64,000 nt of DNA from Acidobacteriota bacterium. Its GTDB lineage: Bacteria > Acidobacteriota > Terriglobia > Acidiferrales > UBA7541. The DNA is taken from positions 78,762-142,761 of the forward strand of contig JABCZF010000008.1 of the NCBI GenBank assembly GCA_013289825.1, given 5' to 3'. Positions within the stretch are counted from its first letter, which is position 1. Each line of letters begins with the position of its first letter. The notes beneath the pieces were generated by a model. It had not been told where the DNA came from and did not search any database. It saw nothing but the letters and a program-made list of their open reading frames with translations. Of the stretch, positions 27,273 to 36,741 are shown piece by piece. The position numbers were made by a program, and so were the translations under genes.

Positions 27273-27743
27273 GTGAATCGTCGCCTCAGTGTTCTACTCA
27301 TCGTGCTTATTGTTGGTGGAGTTCTTATCGTTCGCGGGGCATTTTCGTCGCCCGAGCCGCAGACTACACGCAAGGTGTTCAACGCGCCGGAGAAAACCGT
27401 TCAAGCGCCTTACAGTGACGGAATTCTTGCGGGAAACACATTGTATTTGGCCGGGAGAATTGGGTTGGACCCGAAGACGGGGAAGCCGCCGGCGGAAATC
27501 GAGGATGAGATCAAGCTCATGCTTGATAGTTTGAAGGGTACGCTGACGCAGGCGGGTATGACTATGGACGACCTGGTGTATGTGCAGATTGCTTGCACGG
27601 ATTTGTCGCTCTTCGACAAATTCAACCCTATTTATAAGAGCTACTTCACGACCAAGGACTTCCCGGCGCGGGAATTCATTGGAGCGGGATCGCTGCTGCG
27701 CGGCGGGCACTTTGAACTGCAGGCGATCGCGGTTCGGCGCTAG
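27273..27743 (+). CDS. RidA/YjgF-family protein with N-terminal membrane anchor or signal peptide
   Basis: 156 residues from a GTG start (27273) with GGAGGG 6 to 7 nt upstream. The family usually has about 128 residues and is cytosolic, deaminating reactive imines. Here about 25 extra residues (LSVLLIVLIVGGVLIVRGAFS) form a hydrophobic anchor or signal. The RidA core is complete: APYSDGILAGNTLYLAGRIG, MLDSLKGTLTQAGM, VYVQIACTDLSLFDKFN, and the signature stretch with the conserved Arg in FPAREFIGAGSLLRGG followed by FELQAIAVRR. Export of this enzyme suggests a role outside the cytoplasm. It starts 196 bp from the divergent M20 gene and is followed by a MacB-like permease 38 bp downstream. Confidence 0.85.
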   Translation: MNRRLSVLLIVLIVGGVLIVRGAFSSPEPQTTRKVFNAPEKTVQAPYSDGILAGNTLYLAGRIGLDPKTGKPPAEIEDEIKLMLDSLKGTLTQAGMTMDDLVYVQIACTDLSLFDKFNPIYKSYFTTKDFPAREFIGAGSLLRGGHFELQAIAVRR

Positions 27744-27781
27744 CGTGGACACTCGAACGCTGGAATTCGGGAGCGACGACC

Positions 27782-30270
27782 ATGGAAACCTTCTGGCGAA
27801 GCCTGCGCTATACCCTCCGCGTCCTCGGCAAGAATCCCGGCTTCACCTCCGTCGCGATTCTTTCCTTAGCCCTCAGCATCGGCGCAAACACCGCCATCTT
27901 CACTCTGATCAACGCCTTGTTTCTCCGTGGCCTCCCGGTCCGTCAACCGGAGCGCCTCGTTCAACTTTCTCCAATCCGTCAGGGAGACAAAATCACCTTT
28001 TCCTGTCCTATGTTCCGCGAAGTCGAACGCGGCCGACGGGTCTTCTCCTCTCTTATGGCCTGGAGCACGAACGCCCTCTGCAACGTCGAAGTCAACGGCA
28101 TACTGGCCCAGGACCGCGTGCTCGCCGTTTCCGGCAACGCCTACTCCGTACTTGGCACAACTCCTCTTCTTGGCCGCTTGCTTACGCCTGACGATTCGAA
28201 CCTCAGTGCCGGCGCAAATCCCCAAGTCGCGGTCATCGGCTATGAGTTTTGGCAACGCCAATTCGGCGCCGCCCCCGATGTCGTGCGTAAACAGATCCGT
28301 ATCGAAGGCCATCCTTTCACAATCGTTGGCGTCACCCGCAAATGGTTCACCGGCCTCACAACCGGCGAGCCGCCCGAAATTACTGTTCCCCTCCCGGCCA
28401 TACCTCTGATTACCCCTGGCAGCTTCGATCTGGAAAGCCGTGCGATCCTCTGGCTCTATCCCATTGGCCGCTTGAAGGACGGCGTCACCATCGAACAGGC
28501 TCGCGCTCAACTCCAATCGTTCTGGCCCGAGGTACTTCTCGCTTCGGCCTCGACGCCAGCTCCCGGTCTGCGGCGCCAGACCTTTCTTCTATGGGTCTCG
28601 ACGTCTCACCCGCTGCAAAGGGAATCGCCAGCGGCGTAAGTTCTCAATTCGAGCGCCCTCTCTACATTCTCGCCGCAATCGTCGGACTGATCCTGGTTTT
28701 GGCTTGCGTGAATCTGGCAAACCTCATGCTCGCTCGCGCCGCCGCGCGCAGCCATGAAATGAGCGTGCGCGTCGCCATCGGCGCGAGCCGCGGCGCTCTG
28801 TTCGGTCAGGTTTTGGCTGAAAGCGTGGTGCTCTCTTTGACTGGTGCGCTCCTCGGCCTGGCCTTTGCTTTTTGGGGCAGCCATGCGCTCGTGCTGCTCA
28901 TGACCGAAGGAACCTTGGTTCCTGTATCACTCGATCTGAGTCCTGATCTCCGCGTCCTCGCTCTCACTCTTTCGGTTGCCGCCCTGACCGGGATTCTTTT
29001 CGGGCTGGCACCAGCGTGGCGTTGCTCTTGTCAAGATCCCGCTTCTGTCCTTCAACAAAACGCACAGAGGCTCGGCGGCGGCTCGGCCAAACTCGGCAAA
29101 TCGCTCATCGTCGCTCAAGTCGCGCTTTCGCTCGTACTGCTCCTCGGCGCTGGTCTCTTCCTCCGCAGCTTCGAGCGCCTCCGTTCCGTCAACCTCGGCT
29201 TCGACGAATCGCGCTTACTCCAAATCACTCTGAACCCGCGGCCTGGGGGTTACGACAATCTGGACATGGCTAGCTATCACAAACAACTATTGCAGCGAAT
29301 TGCTGGAATACCCGGAGTCAGCTCGGTTAGCTATGCGAATTTCTCCATCCCCAGTCCGCAAGTCTGGCATGAAACCGTTTCCAGGTCGTCAGCCGACGTA
29401 AGTATGGGGGTCCACTTCCTCGCAAATGGAGCAATGGTCTCGCCGCATTTGTTAGAGACGCTCGCAATTCCATTGTTGGACGGCCGCGAATTTGATGAGA
29501 CGGCCGATCAGAAGCATCCTCGCGTTGCCGTCGTAAGCAAGAGCCTCGCGCAGCGTCTGTTTCCAGATGGCCAGGCCATTGGAAAAGGCATCCGTTTCGG
29601 TTTCTTGCCCGATTTTCAAAACATCGAAATAGTCGGCATCGCCGCGGATGCCCGGATTTTAGATTTGCGTGATGCTGCTCCGCCGTTGGTGTATTTCTCT
29701 TATCTCCAGGGTCTCCAACAATGGGGTGAGGTCCAGAGAGGCGATCTTTTCGTGCGGGCCGGCGGTCCCGCCGAAGCTCTGGCCAAAGCCGTCGGCCACG
29801 AGATCGAATCGCTCGGCCACGAATACGCGCTGGAAACAAAGACCGTTCAGCAAACCACCAGCCAGGCGCTCACCGAAGAGCGCGTGACGGCTCTCCTCTC
29901 CGCTTTCTTCGCCGCCCTCGCCCTGCTGCTCGCTTGCATCGGCCTCTATGGACTGATGTCAGACGCCGTCACGCGCCGTACCCGCGAAATCGGCATTCGT
30001 GTCGCTGTAGGAGCGCGGCGGCAAAATGTTCTTTGGCTCGTCCTCCGGGAAACGCTCGCGCTGGCCCTCGGCGGCATAGCCATCGGCATCCCGTCCGCCC
30101 TGGCCGCCACCCGCCTAATCGCCAGCATGCTCTTTGGCCTTTCCCCAAGCGATCTCTCAACCATAACCTCGGTCTCCCTTCTGCTCCTCCTCGTAGCGCT
30201 CTTGGCAGGCTATCTCCCGGCTCGCCGGGCCTCCGCTATCGACCCCATCGTGGCCCTCCGCAGAGAGTGA
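27782..30270 (+). pseudogene. MacB-like ABC-transporter permease with one frameshift (FtsX-domain family)
   Basis: Two overlapping frames make one family protein of about 825 residues. The first frame (27782-28639) gives the N-terminal helix and MacB periplasmic core (RYTLRVLGKNPGFTSVAILS, VAVIGYEFWQRQFGA, PFTIVGVTRKWF) up to GLRRQTFL. The second frame resumes with SMGLDVSPAAKGIASG and continues through the FtsX helices to PARRASAIDPIVALRRE. The switch lies near 28585 in a TTTCTTCTATG run and corresponds to loss of one base; inserting one T restores SMGLDV in frame. It may be a real inactivation or a sequence error. No classic slippery heptamer is present. No ATPase partner is adjacent. Confidence 0.8.
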
Positions 30271-30820
30271 GTAACTCGCGAAGGCTCGAGCGGCGGCAGA
30301 CCTGGCCCTGGCCTAGCGTAGCCGGTGTGAGCGCAACTTGCGGGAGCGTTCGCTATCTCGAGAAGCGGTTTGTTCGCGCCCCGCTCAGCGGGTGCTACTA
30401 GGCAAGCCGCGGCATGCGGGAGAGAGCGCTTCTACGCAATTCGATTCCCCCGTTCTCACCTGGGCAGACGATTCCATACTGCGCGCGACTGGATGTGCAC
30501 TGCCAAGCGAGAGCCTTCCGACGGACGAGCCACCAAGATTTTGGAAGCGCTTGGGAGTGGGAAAAGCGAGCACGGTGATCATTTGGGCTGCGAGTGAATT
30601 CCGGGAAGTGGGGGTGGCCGGGCCAACCAAAGTCAAAAGCAGAGGAAGGAAGCAGCTGTAAAATGAATGACCACATATTGGCACTCTGTTTTCGATTATA
30701 TGATGTCATTAGCCGATATATTGGCTCATCAATTGCCCTCCATTTTTCATGTTCGCCCTTAAAGCATTTAAAATGAGCAGCTTAATTATTTATAAGAATT
30801 AACATCCGATGGAGGCCTTA
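30271..30820. other. Intergenic region, AT-rich upstream of the efflux operon
   Basis: 550 bp with no supportable gene. The last 160 bp (30660-30820) are distinctly AT-rich compared with the surrounding DNA, as expected for a promoter. They contain the inverted repeat AGCC-GATATATT-GGCT at 30711-30726, a candidate operator for the STAS-TolC/emrAB genes. Confidence 0.45.
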
Positions 30821-32512
30821 GTGCACCTACCAAACACCGACAAGGCAAATACAATGTTGAGAATTACAACAGAAAAGAAACGTGGCAAGACGGTGTTGAG
30901 CGTCGAAGGACGCCTGGCAGGACCCTGGGTTGAGGCCCTCGAGCAGTGCTGGCGCACCCGGGCGCCGGAGGAGAAATTCAGTGTGGATTTGTGCGGCGTG
31001 AGCTTCATCGATGCGGCGGGCAAGGCGCTACTGAAAGAGATCCACGAGCAAGGCGGAAAGCTGATTGCAGAAGGGTGCCTGAATGAAGCCATCGTCCAGG
31101 AGATCGCTGGGCGGGAACGGAGCGGGAAGACCGGCTGCTGGGGCCGCAAGAAAGGCTCGCACATTATTTTCTATGTGGCGTTTTTCAGCTTGCTGGTGAC
31201 GCCGGCGATGGCCCGCGCACAGGGAACCTCGAAGCAGAATCGGCTGCCTGGGGATGCGCCGGGCGGAGTGCTGCGATTGACTCTGGATCAGGCGGTGAAC
31301 CTGGCGTTGAAACAGAATCCCACGACACGGATTGCGATTTTGACGGCGGCCGAAAGCGTCGAGGACCGCAAGGTGGCGCGGGCGGCTTTGCTGCCGCAGG
31401 CGAGCTTGAACGTTACGGATGCCGTGGAGCGCATCAACCTTCAGGCATTTCTTGGGAAGAAAATACCGGGATTTCCTGAACATGGCGGACCGTTCCAGGT
31501 TTTCTCGGCGGGGCCGGGATTCAGCGCGCCGGTGTTTGATTTGACGTTGTTTCGGCGGTATCAAGCCGCGCGGGAAACGGCCATTGCCGGCAAGGCCGAC
31601 AGTCTTTCGACGCGGGAGCAGGTGATTCTGCTGGTGGTGTCACAGTACATCGGGACGCTGCGGGCGGTGGCCAATGTCGAAGCGTCGCAGTCGCGCGTGG
31701 AGTTGGCGCAGGCGCTTTATGACCAAGCGGCAGACGTGCAGAAGGAAGGAGTTGGGACGGGCATTGATACGCTGCGCGCGAACGTGGAACTGCAGAACGA
31801 GAAACAGAGACTGCTCGAGGCGCAGGCCGACCGCGACACATCGCTTTTTGGACTTAGCAAGCTGCTGAATCTGGACCCACGGCAGGACATCGAATTGGCG
31901 GATTCGCTGAGCTTTTTCGATACGCCGCAGCCGGAAATCGCGGCGAGCATCGAATCGGCGCTGGGCGAAAGGCAGGAGTGGAAGGCTTTGGTGGAGCGTC
32001 TGAAAGCCGCGGGATTGGAAAAGAAGGCTTCCCAGGATTCGCGGCTGCCGACGCTGAACTTCAGCGGCAATTGGGCCTATGAAGGCAGCTCGTCGACGAC
32101 GGGGATTCCGACTTATACGTATCAAGGGGGTGTGAGCGTGCCGATATTTACGGGCGGGCGGATTCGCGCGGAGATCGTGAAGGCGGATTTGGAGATTCAG
32201 AAATTGCAGCAGCAGGAAGCCGATTTGAGAAATCAGATCGCGTTGGACGTGAAGACGGCGCTCATCAATTTGGCTTCGGCACGGAGCCAGGTGGTGGTAG
32301 CGAATTTAGGGGTGCAGCTTTCGAAAGAAGAAGTGGATCAGGCGCGGGACCGGTTCAAGGCGGGTGTGGCGAACAATATCGAAGTCATCCAGGCGCAGGA
32401 TTCTCTGGCGCGCGCGAACGATAACCAGATCGCGGCGCTTTACCGGTTCAATCAGGGGCGCGCGGACTATGCGCGATCGATTGGGCAAATGGAAAGAGTC
32501 TACTCGAAGTGA
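30821..32512 (+). CDS. TolC-family outer-membrane efflux protein with N-terminal STAS domain
   Basis: 563 residues from the GTG at 30821, chosen because GGAGG lies exactly 5 nt upstream; ATGs at 30809 and 30854 are alternatives. Residues about 13-97 resemble a STAS domain (LRITTEKKRGKTVLSVEGRL, FSVDLCGVSFIDAAGKALL), but the usual phosphorylated Ser of DSSG is replaced (DAAG). Residues 103-134 are a signal-like segment (GRKKGSHIIFYVAFFSLLV ... MARAQG). Residues about 150-560 are TolC/OEP (LTLDQAVNLALKQNPT, YTYQGGVSVPIFTGG, ARDRFKAGVANNIEVIQAQD). No ATG, GTG or TTG lies between the two domains ahead of the signal, so a separate start is unlikely. First gene of an efflux operon with emrA- and emrB-like genes. 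Confidence 0.87.
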   Translation: MHLPNTDKANTMLRITTEKKRGKTVLSVEGRLAGPWVEALEQCWRTRAPEEKFSVDLCGVSFIDAAGKALLKEIHEQGGKLIAEGCLNEAIVQEIAGRERSGKTGCWGRKKGSHIIFYVAFFSLLVTPAMARAQGTSKQNRLPGDAPGGVLRLTLDQAVNLALKQNPTTRIAILTAAESVEDRKVARAALLPQASLNVTDAVERINLQAFLGKKIPGFPEHGGPFQVFSAGPGFSAPVFDLTLFRRYQAARETAIAGKADSLSTREQVILLVVSQYIGTLRAVANVEASQSRVELAQALYDQAADVQKEGVGTGIDTLRANVELQNEKQRLLEAQADRDTSLFGLSKLLNLDPRQDIELADSLSFFDTPQPEIAASIESALGERQEWKALVERLKAAGLEKKASQDSRLPTLNFSGNWAYEGSSSTTGIPTYTYQGGVSVPIFTGGRIRAEIVKADLEIQKLQQQEADLRNQIALDVKTALINLASARSQVVVANLGVQLSKEEVDQARDRFKAGVANNIEVIQAQDSLARANDNQIAALYRFNQGRADYARSIGQMERVYSK

Positions 32513-32521
32513 GAGGAACCA

Positions 32522-33820
32522 ATGAGCATTGAGATCGAGGTAGGCCTAGAAAACGCGACAAGAGTGCGGCCGGTCGTGGAAGTAGTCCCGTTGGAGAAAG
32601 AAGCCAAGGGATTTGCGAATCCAAAGGTGCAGCGACTGGCGATCCTTGGCGGCGTGGTGCTGATCGCCGCGGTCGCGGGATTGTTCTTCTACTACCACAA
32701 CCGGGAAAGCACGGATGACGCGCAGATCGACGGGCACATCACGCCGATCGCTTCGAAGATTTACGGGAAAGTGGCGAACGTCTTGGTGGACGACAACCAG
32801 GCGGTGAAAGCCGGACAAGTTCTGGTGAAGATCGATCCGCGCGATTATCAGGCTGCGGTGGATCAGGCCAAAGCGGCACTGGATTTGGCGGAAGGCGAGG
32901 CCCGCTCAGCGGGAGTGGACGTTCCGAGGACGGCGGAAAACGTGGCGAGCGGGAGTTCCGGCGCGGACGCGCAATTGCTGGAAGCGCAGGCGGACGTAGC
33001 GAAAGCGCAAGCGACTTACGAACAGGCGCAAACGGCGGATTTGGCGTATGCGCAAGCGAACGTGAACAAGAGCATGGCCAACGCGGCACTGGCACAGGCG
33101 GATTTGGCGCGGTACAAGCCGCTAATGGAACGGGACGAGATTTCGAAGCAGCAGTACGACGCGGCAAAGGCCAATGCCGACGGGACGGCGAGCGCCCTAA
33201 AGGCGGACCAGCAAAAACTGGTGCAAGCGCAGCGGAATGTGGAAGTGGTGAAGGCCCAACTGGACGCGGCCAAGGCACGGGTGCTGGAGGCGCGCGCCGG
33301 AGTAGAAGGAGCGCAGGCCAACAAAAAGCAGGTGGGCATGCGTACGGCGGATGCCCAGGCCAAAGTGGCAAAGGCCGCGCAGGCGCGCGCGGCGCTGGAC
33401 GCGGCGCAATTGAATCTGAGCTACACGGAGGTGGTTGCTCCAGTGGACGGTGTGGCCACGCACAAGCAAGTCGAGACCGGACAGATCGTGCAAGCGGGGC
33501 AGGGATTGCTGATGGTGGTGCCGCTGCAAGATGTGTGGGTAACGGCGAATTACAAAGAGACGCAACTGAAATACATGAAGCCGGGGCAGAAGGCGGAAGT
33601 GAAAGTCGATACGTATGGAATGACCTTCAGCGGGCACGTGGATTCGATTGCTGGGGCGACCGGTGGAGTGCTGAGTTTGCTGCCGCCGGAAAACGCGACT
33701 GGAAATTACGTGAAGGTGGTGCAGCGCATACCGGTGAAGATCGTGCTGGACCCCATTCCGCCGGACAAAGCGGTGTTGCGGCCGGGGATGAATGTGGACG
33801 CCACGGTCATTACGAAGTAG
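32522..33820 (+). CDS. HlyD/EmrA-type membrane-fusion protein
   Basis: 432 residues, starting 9 bp after the TolC stop with GAGG upstream, hence co-transcribed. One transmembrane helix (LAILGGVVLIAAVAGLFFYY) at residues about 38-57 is followed by the adaptor: first lipoyl half (STDDAQIDGHITPIASKIYG), a long Ala/Gln-rich coiled coil, second lipoyl half (LNLSYTEVVAPVDGVATHK) and beta-barrel (DVWVTANYKETQL). The protein bridges the inner-membrane MFS pump and the outer-membrane channel. The coiled coil is long and Ala-rich with many KAQ units. It fits EmrA-like adaptors, and the MFS gene follows 162 bp downstream. Confidence 0.93.
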   Translation: MSIEIEVGLENATRVRPVVEVVPLEKEAKGFANPKVQRLAILGGVVLIAAVAGLFFYYHNRESTDDAQIDGHITPIASKIYGKVANVLVDDNQAVKAGQVLVKIDPRDYQAAVDQAKAALDLAEGEARSAGVDVPRTAENVASGSSGADAQLLEAQADVAKAQATYEQAQTADLAYAQANVNKSMANAALAQADLARYKPLMERDEISKQQYDAAKANADGTASALKADQQKLVQAQRNVEVVKAQLDAAKARVLEARAGVEGAQANKKQVGMRTADAQAKVAKAAQARAALDAAQLNLSYTEVVAPVDGVATHKQVETGQIVQAGQGLLMVVPLQDVWVTANYKETQLKYMKPGQKAEVKVDTYGMTFSGHVDSIAGATGGVLSLLPPENATGNYVKVVQRIPVKIVLDPIPPDKAVLRPGMNVDATVITK

Positions 33821-33982
33821 TGCGGACGAACTGACGTGGTGCGAAATGGGGGCAGCGCTTGGAGCTACGGCGAGATTCGCGATGGAGAGGAATAGAGAAA
33901 GTCAGTTGGGCGGTCATACGTATTAACTGATAGAGGGTTAGCGGACCCGCGCGGAGCGTAAGGGAACGAGATAGAACCAGCG

Positions 33983-35572
33983 ATGCGAAGCAGACTACTA
34001 GCCAAGTTGAGGATGCCGGACGGGTCGATCAACCCGTGGGTGATCGCCGTGACGGTGACGCTGGCGACGTTCATGGAGGTGCTGGACACCTCGATCGCCA
34101 ACGTTGCGCTGCCGCACATTTCCGGGAATTTGTCGGCGGGAGCGGACGAATCGACGTGGGTACTGACGTCGTACCTGGTCTCAAACGCGATTGTGTTGCC
34201 GCTTTCGGGATGGCTTTCCGGGTTGATCGGGCGGAAACGGTTTTACATGTCTTGCGTGGCGCTTTTTACGGTGAGTTCGTTCTTGTGCGGGCTTGCGCCG
34301 AGCCTGGGCGTGCTGGTGTTCTTCCGGATTTTGCAGGGTGCCGGCGGGGGAGGATTGCAGCCCAGCGAGCAGGCGATTTTGAATGACACCTTCCCGCTGG
34401 CGAAACGCGGGATGGCCTTCGCGGTTTACGGGATTGCGGTGGTGGTAGCGCCAACAATCGGGCCATGGCTGGGCGGATGGATAACGGACAATTTTTCGTG
34501 GAGATGGATTTTTTATATCAACGTGCCGGTGGGAATTATTTCGCTGCTGCTGACTTCGGTGCTGATTTCAGATCCGCCGCACATGAAGAAGGCCGACATC
34601 AAGAGCGGATTCCGGATCGACTACATCGGAATTGGGTTGATCAGCCTGGGCTTGGGCAGCATGCAGATTGTCTTGGACAAGGGTCAGCGCGACGACTGGT
34701 TGGCTTCTGGATTCATCCAGGTTTTCTTTGCCTTGATGCTGATCGGGATTATCGCCGGGATTATTTGGGAGTGGAGGCACAAGGAGCCGGTCGTCGATTT
34801 GAAGATGCTGAAGGACCGGAACTTCGCGATCTCCACGGTGGCGATGTTTTTCCTGGGATTCGTGCTGTACTCGAGCACGGTGCTGATTCCGCAGTTTTTG
34901 CAGGAGATGCTGGGGTACACCGCAGAGCTTGCAGGGAAGGCTCTATCGCCCGGCGGCGCGGTCATCATGCTGATGATGCCTGTCGTCGGAATTCTGGTGT
35001 CAAAGGTGGATACGCGGATTCTGATTACCTTTGGGTGCACGGTTTGCGCCATGGCGCTGTTCTGGATGGCGGGCTGGGATTTGGGGCTCGACTACAGCCA
35101 TGCGGTGCGCGCGCGGATGCTGCAGAGTTTTGGATTGGCGTTTTTGTTTATCCCCATCAACGTGGCGGCGTTTGCGTACGTGCCCAGAGAAAAGACGAAC
35201 ATGGGGACGGGCATCATCAATCTGGCGCGAAACATTGGGGCCAGCGTGGGAATTGCGACCGTTACGACCATGCTGGAGCGGCGGACGCAGTTTCACCAGG
35301 CGCATTTGGTGGAGAGCGTGAATAGTTTGAATCCGGCACTGCTGAAGATGACAAATGGAAACACGGCGCGTCTAATATCCTACGGGTCGAGTACTTCGCA
35401 TGCGGCGCTGCAGGCGAAGGGCATGGTTTACAACCTGGTGCAAGCCCAGTCGGCGATGCTGGCTTTCATCGACAACTTCAAGATGTTGGGCGTGGTATTC
35501 CTGGCAGTCATCCCAGTCTTGTTGATGATGAGGAAACCGAGAGTGCCTGCCGGAGGTGTTCCGGCGCACTGA
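33983..35572 (+). CDS. DHA2-family MFS drug transporter, EmrB/QacA type
   Basis: 529 residues with about 14 predicted hydrophobic segments. Motif C-type and DHA2 landmarks: LATFMEVLDTSIANVALPHI, SGNLSAGADESTWVLTSYLV, WLSGLIGRKRFYMSCV (motif A), RILQGAGGGGLQPSEQAI and APTIGPWLGGWI (motif C). It exports hydrophobic compounds with proton antiport in partnership with the EmrA-like adaptor and TolC-type channel encoded just upstream. The arrangement outer channel - adaptor - MFS pump makes a complete tripartite system. Start ATG at 33983. Confidence 0.94.
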   Translation: MRSRLLAKLRMPDGSINPWVIAVTVTLATFMEVLDTSIANVALPHISGNLSAGADESTWVLTSYLVSNAIVLPLSGWLSGLIGRKRFYMSCVALFTVSSFLCGLAPSLGVLVFFRILQGAGGGGLQPSEQAILNDTFPLAKRGMAFAVYGIAVVVAPTIGPWLGGWITDNFSWRWIFYINVPVGIISLLLTSVLISDPPHMKKADIKSGFRIDYIGIGLISLGLGSMQIVLDKGQRDDWLASGFIQVFFALMLIGIIAGIIWEWRHKEPVVDLKMLKDRNFAISTVAMFFLGFVLYSSTVLIPQFLQEMLGYTAELAGKALSPGGAVIMLMMPVVGILVSKVDTRILITFGCTVCAMALFWMAGWDLGLDYSHAVRARMLQSFGLAFLFIPINVAAFAYVPREKTNMGTGIINLARNIGASVGIATVTTMLERRTQFHQAHLVESVNSLNPALLKMTNGNTARLISYGSSTSHAALQAKGMVYNLVQAQSAMLAFIDNFKMLGVVFLAVIPVLLMMRKPRVPAGGVPAH

Positions 35573-35669
35573 AGCACGAAGGTGTCCATGCATCTGGTGA
35601 GCGAGATTTTTGTAGCGATTTTTTGCACCGACTTCTTGCAGTGACTTTGTGCAGTAATGGGGGGAGACC

Positions 35670-36341
35670 ATGGCGACACAAGCGGCAGTAACGACTCAAA
35701 CAGCAGTGGCAATGCAATTCAACGAAGACAAACTGATCCGCGCCGGGCAGAGGGGCGATGCGCAGGCCGTGGAGACGTTGTTCCGGCGTTACCAGCGGCC
35801 GCTGTTTCAGACGGCGTTACGCGTCCTCGGCAATACCGAAGATGCTGAAGATGCTTTGCAAGACGGGCTGCTCTCCGCTTACCGCAACATGAAGCGCTTT
35901 GAAGGGCGGTCGCAGTTTTCGACGTGGCTGACGCGCATCGTGATTAATGCGGCGCTCATGAGGCGGCGCAGCGCGAAGGCCCGGCCGGCGGTTTCGCTGG
36001 ACGAACCTCCGCGTGAAGACGAGCTGCCGATTGCGGAGCGCTTCGCGGCCGAGGGACCGAACCCGGAGCAGGTATTTGCCGGAACGGAGCTACGGGAGAT
36101 CATCAGCGAAAACCTCGATGAACTTTCGCCGCTTTTGCGCACAGCGTTTGTGCTGCGCGAAGTGGAGGGCTATTCGACAGGCGAAGCGGCGAAGAAGCTC
36201 GGAGTCACCGAGAACACGCTGAAGGCGCGGTTGTGGCGCGCGCGGCATCAGCTGGCTGAGCGGCTTGGGCAGCGCCTGCGACGGATCAAGGACGACATGG
36301 CCGGCGGCGGAATGGGCGACGCCGAGTGCAGCTATTGCTGA
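35670..36341 (+). CDS. ECF-type RNA polymerase sigma factor
   Basis: 223 residues with a good ribosome-binding site (GGGGGGAGACC before the ATG). Region 2 is DAQAVETLFRRYQRPLFQTA and DAEDALQDGLLSAYRNMKRF, followed by FSTWLTRIVINAALMRRRS. Region 4 is LRTAFVLREVEGYSTGEAAK and GVTENTLKARLWRARHQL. A linker of about 45 residues (SLDEPPREDELPIAERF) and a short cysteine-containing tail (AECSYC) are extra. No anti-sigma factor is adjacent; a zinc-finger anti-sigma at 52824 is 16 kb away and not obviously its partner. It has its own terminator, so it is a single-gene unit, following the efflux operon after 97 bp. Confidence 0.92.
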   Translation: MATQAAVTTQTAVAMQFNEDKLIRAGQRGDAQAVETLFRRYQRPLFQTALRVLGNTEDAEDALQDGLLSAYRNMKRFEGRSQFSTWLTRIVINAALMRRRSAKARPAVSLDEPPREDELPIAERFAAEGPNPEQVFAGTELREIISENLDELSPLLRTAFVLREVEGYSTGEAAKKLGVTENTLKARLWRARHQLAERLGQRLRRIKDDMAGGGMGDAECSYC

Positions 36342-36386
36342 AGGGCTGAAGCAGCCACGCCCAGAAGTAACGAATCGATGTGCGCA

Positions 36387-36416
36387 GGGCCGGCGAGATT
36401 TGCTGGCCCTTTTTTC
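36387..36416 (+). terminator. Rho-independent terminator after the sigma-factor gene
   Basis: AGGGCCGGC (36387-36395) pairs with GCTGGCCCT (36403-36411) with one wobble, closing a 7-nt loop, and TTTTTT follows (36411-36416). It lies 45 bp past the sigma stop codon. Confidence 0.85.
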
Positions 36417-36741
36417 GTGTGCCTGGCATGTTCGAGTCCTGGCAAGAGGACTCGGGTCGGGGCTTGACTGTTAGCCCTTGACCAGCAGAAAGAAAAGAAC
36501 CGGCGAGACACACCGTGTTCTGTGAGAGCAGAAGGGCATAGCCAAGACTTACGGACCGATTGTCTGGATTGGTGGATCCATGTTCGGCTACTTATTCGGC
36601 GGCTCCAACTGTAATTGTACGAACTGGAGAAGCTGATCGCGAAGCCCCACAAATCGAGGCTCACGATAATGTGGGCGGCGGGACCTTCCCGCCACGTTTA
36701 CGGGGAGCTACGCGGTGTTCAAACGGACTCGTTCGGAGTTA
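36417..36741. other. Intergenic region between convergent genes, nothing recognised
   Basis: 325 bp between the sigma-factor terminator and the 3' end of the BlaR1-like gene. No supportable gene and no second hairpin terminator for the minus-strand gene were seen. Confidence 0.5.
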
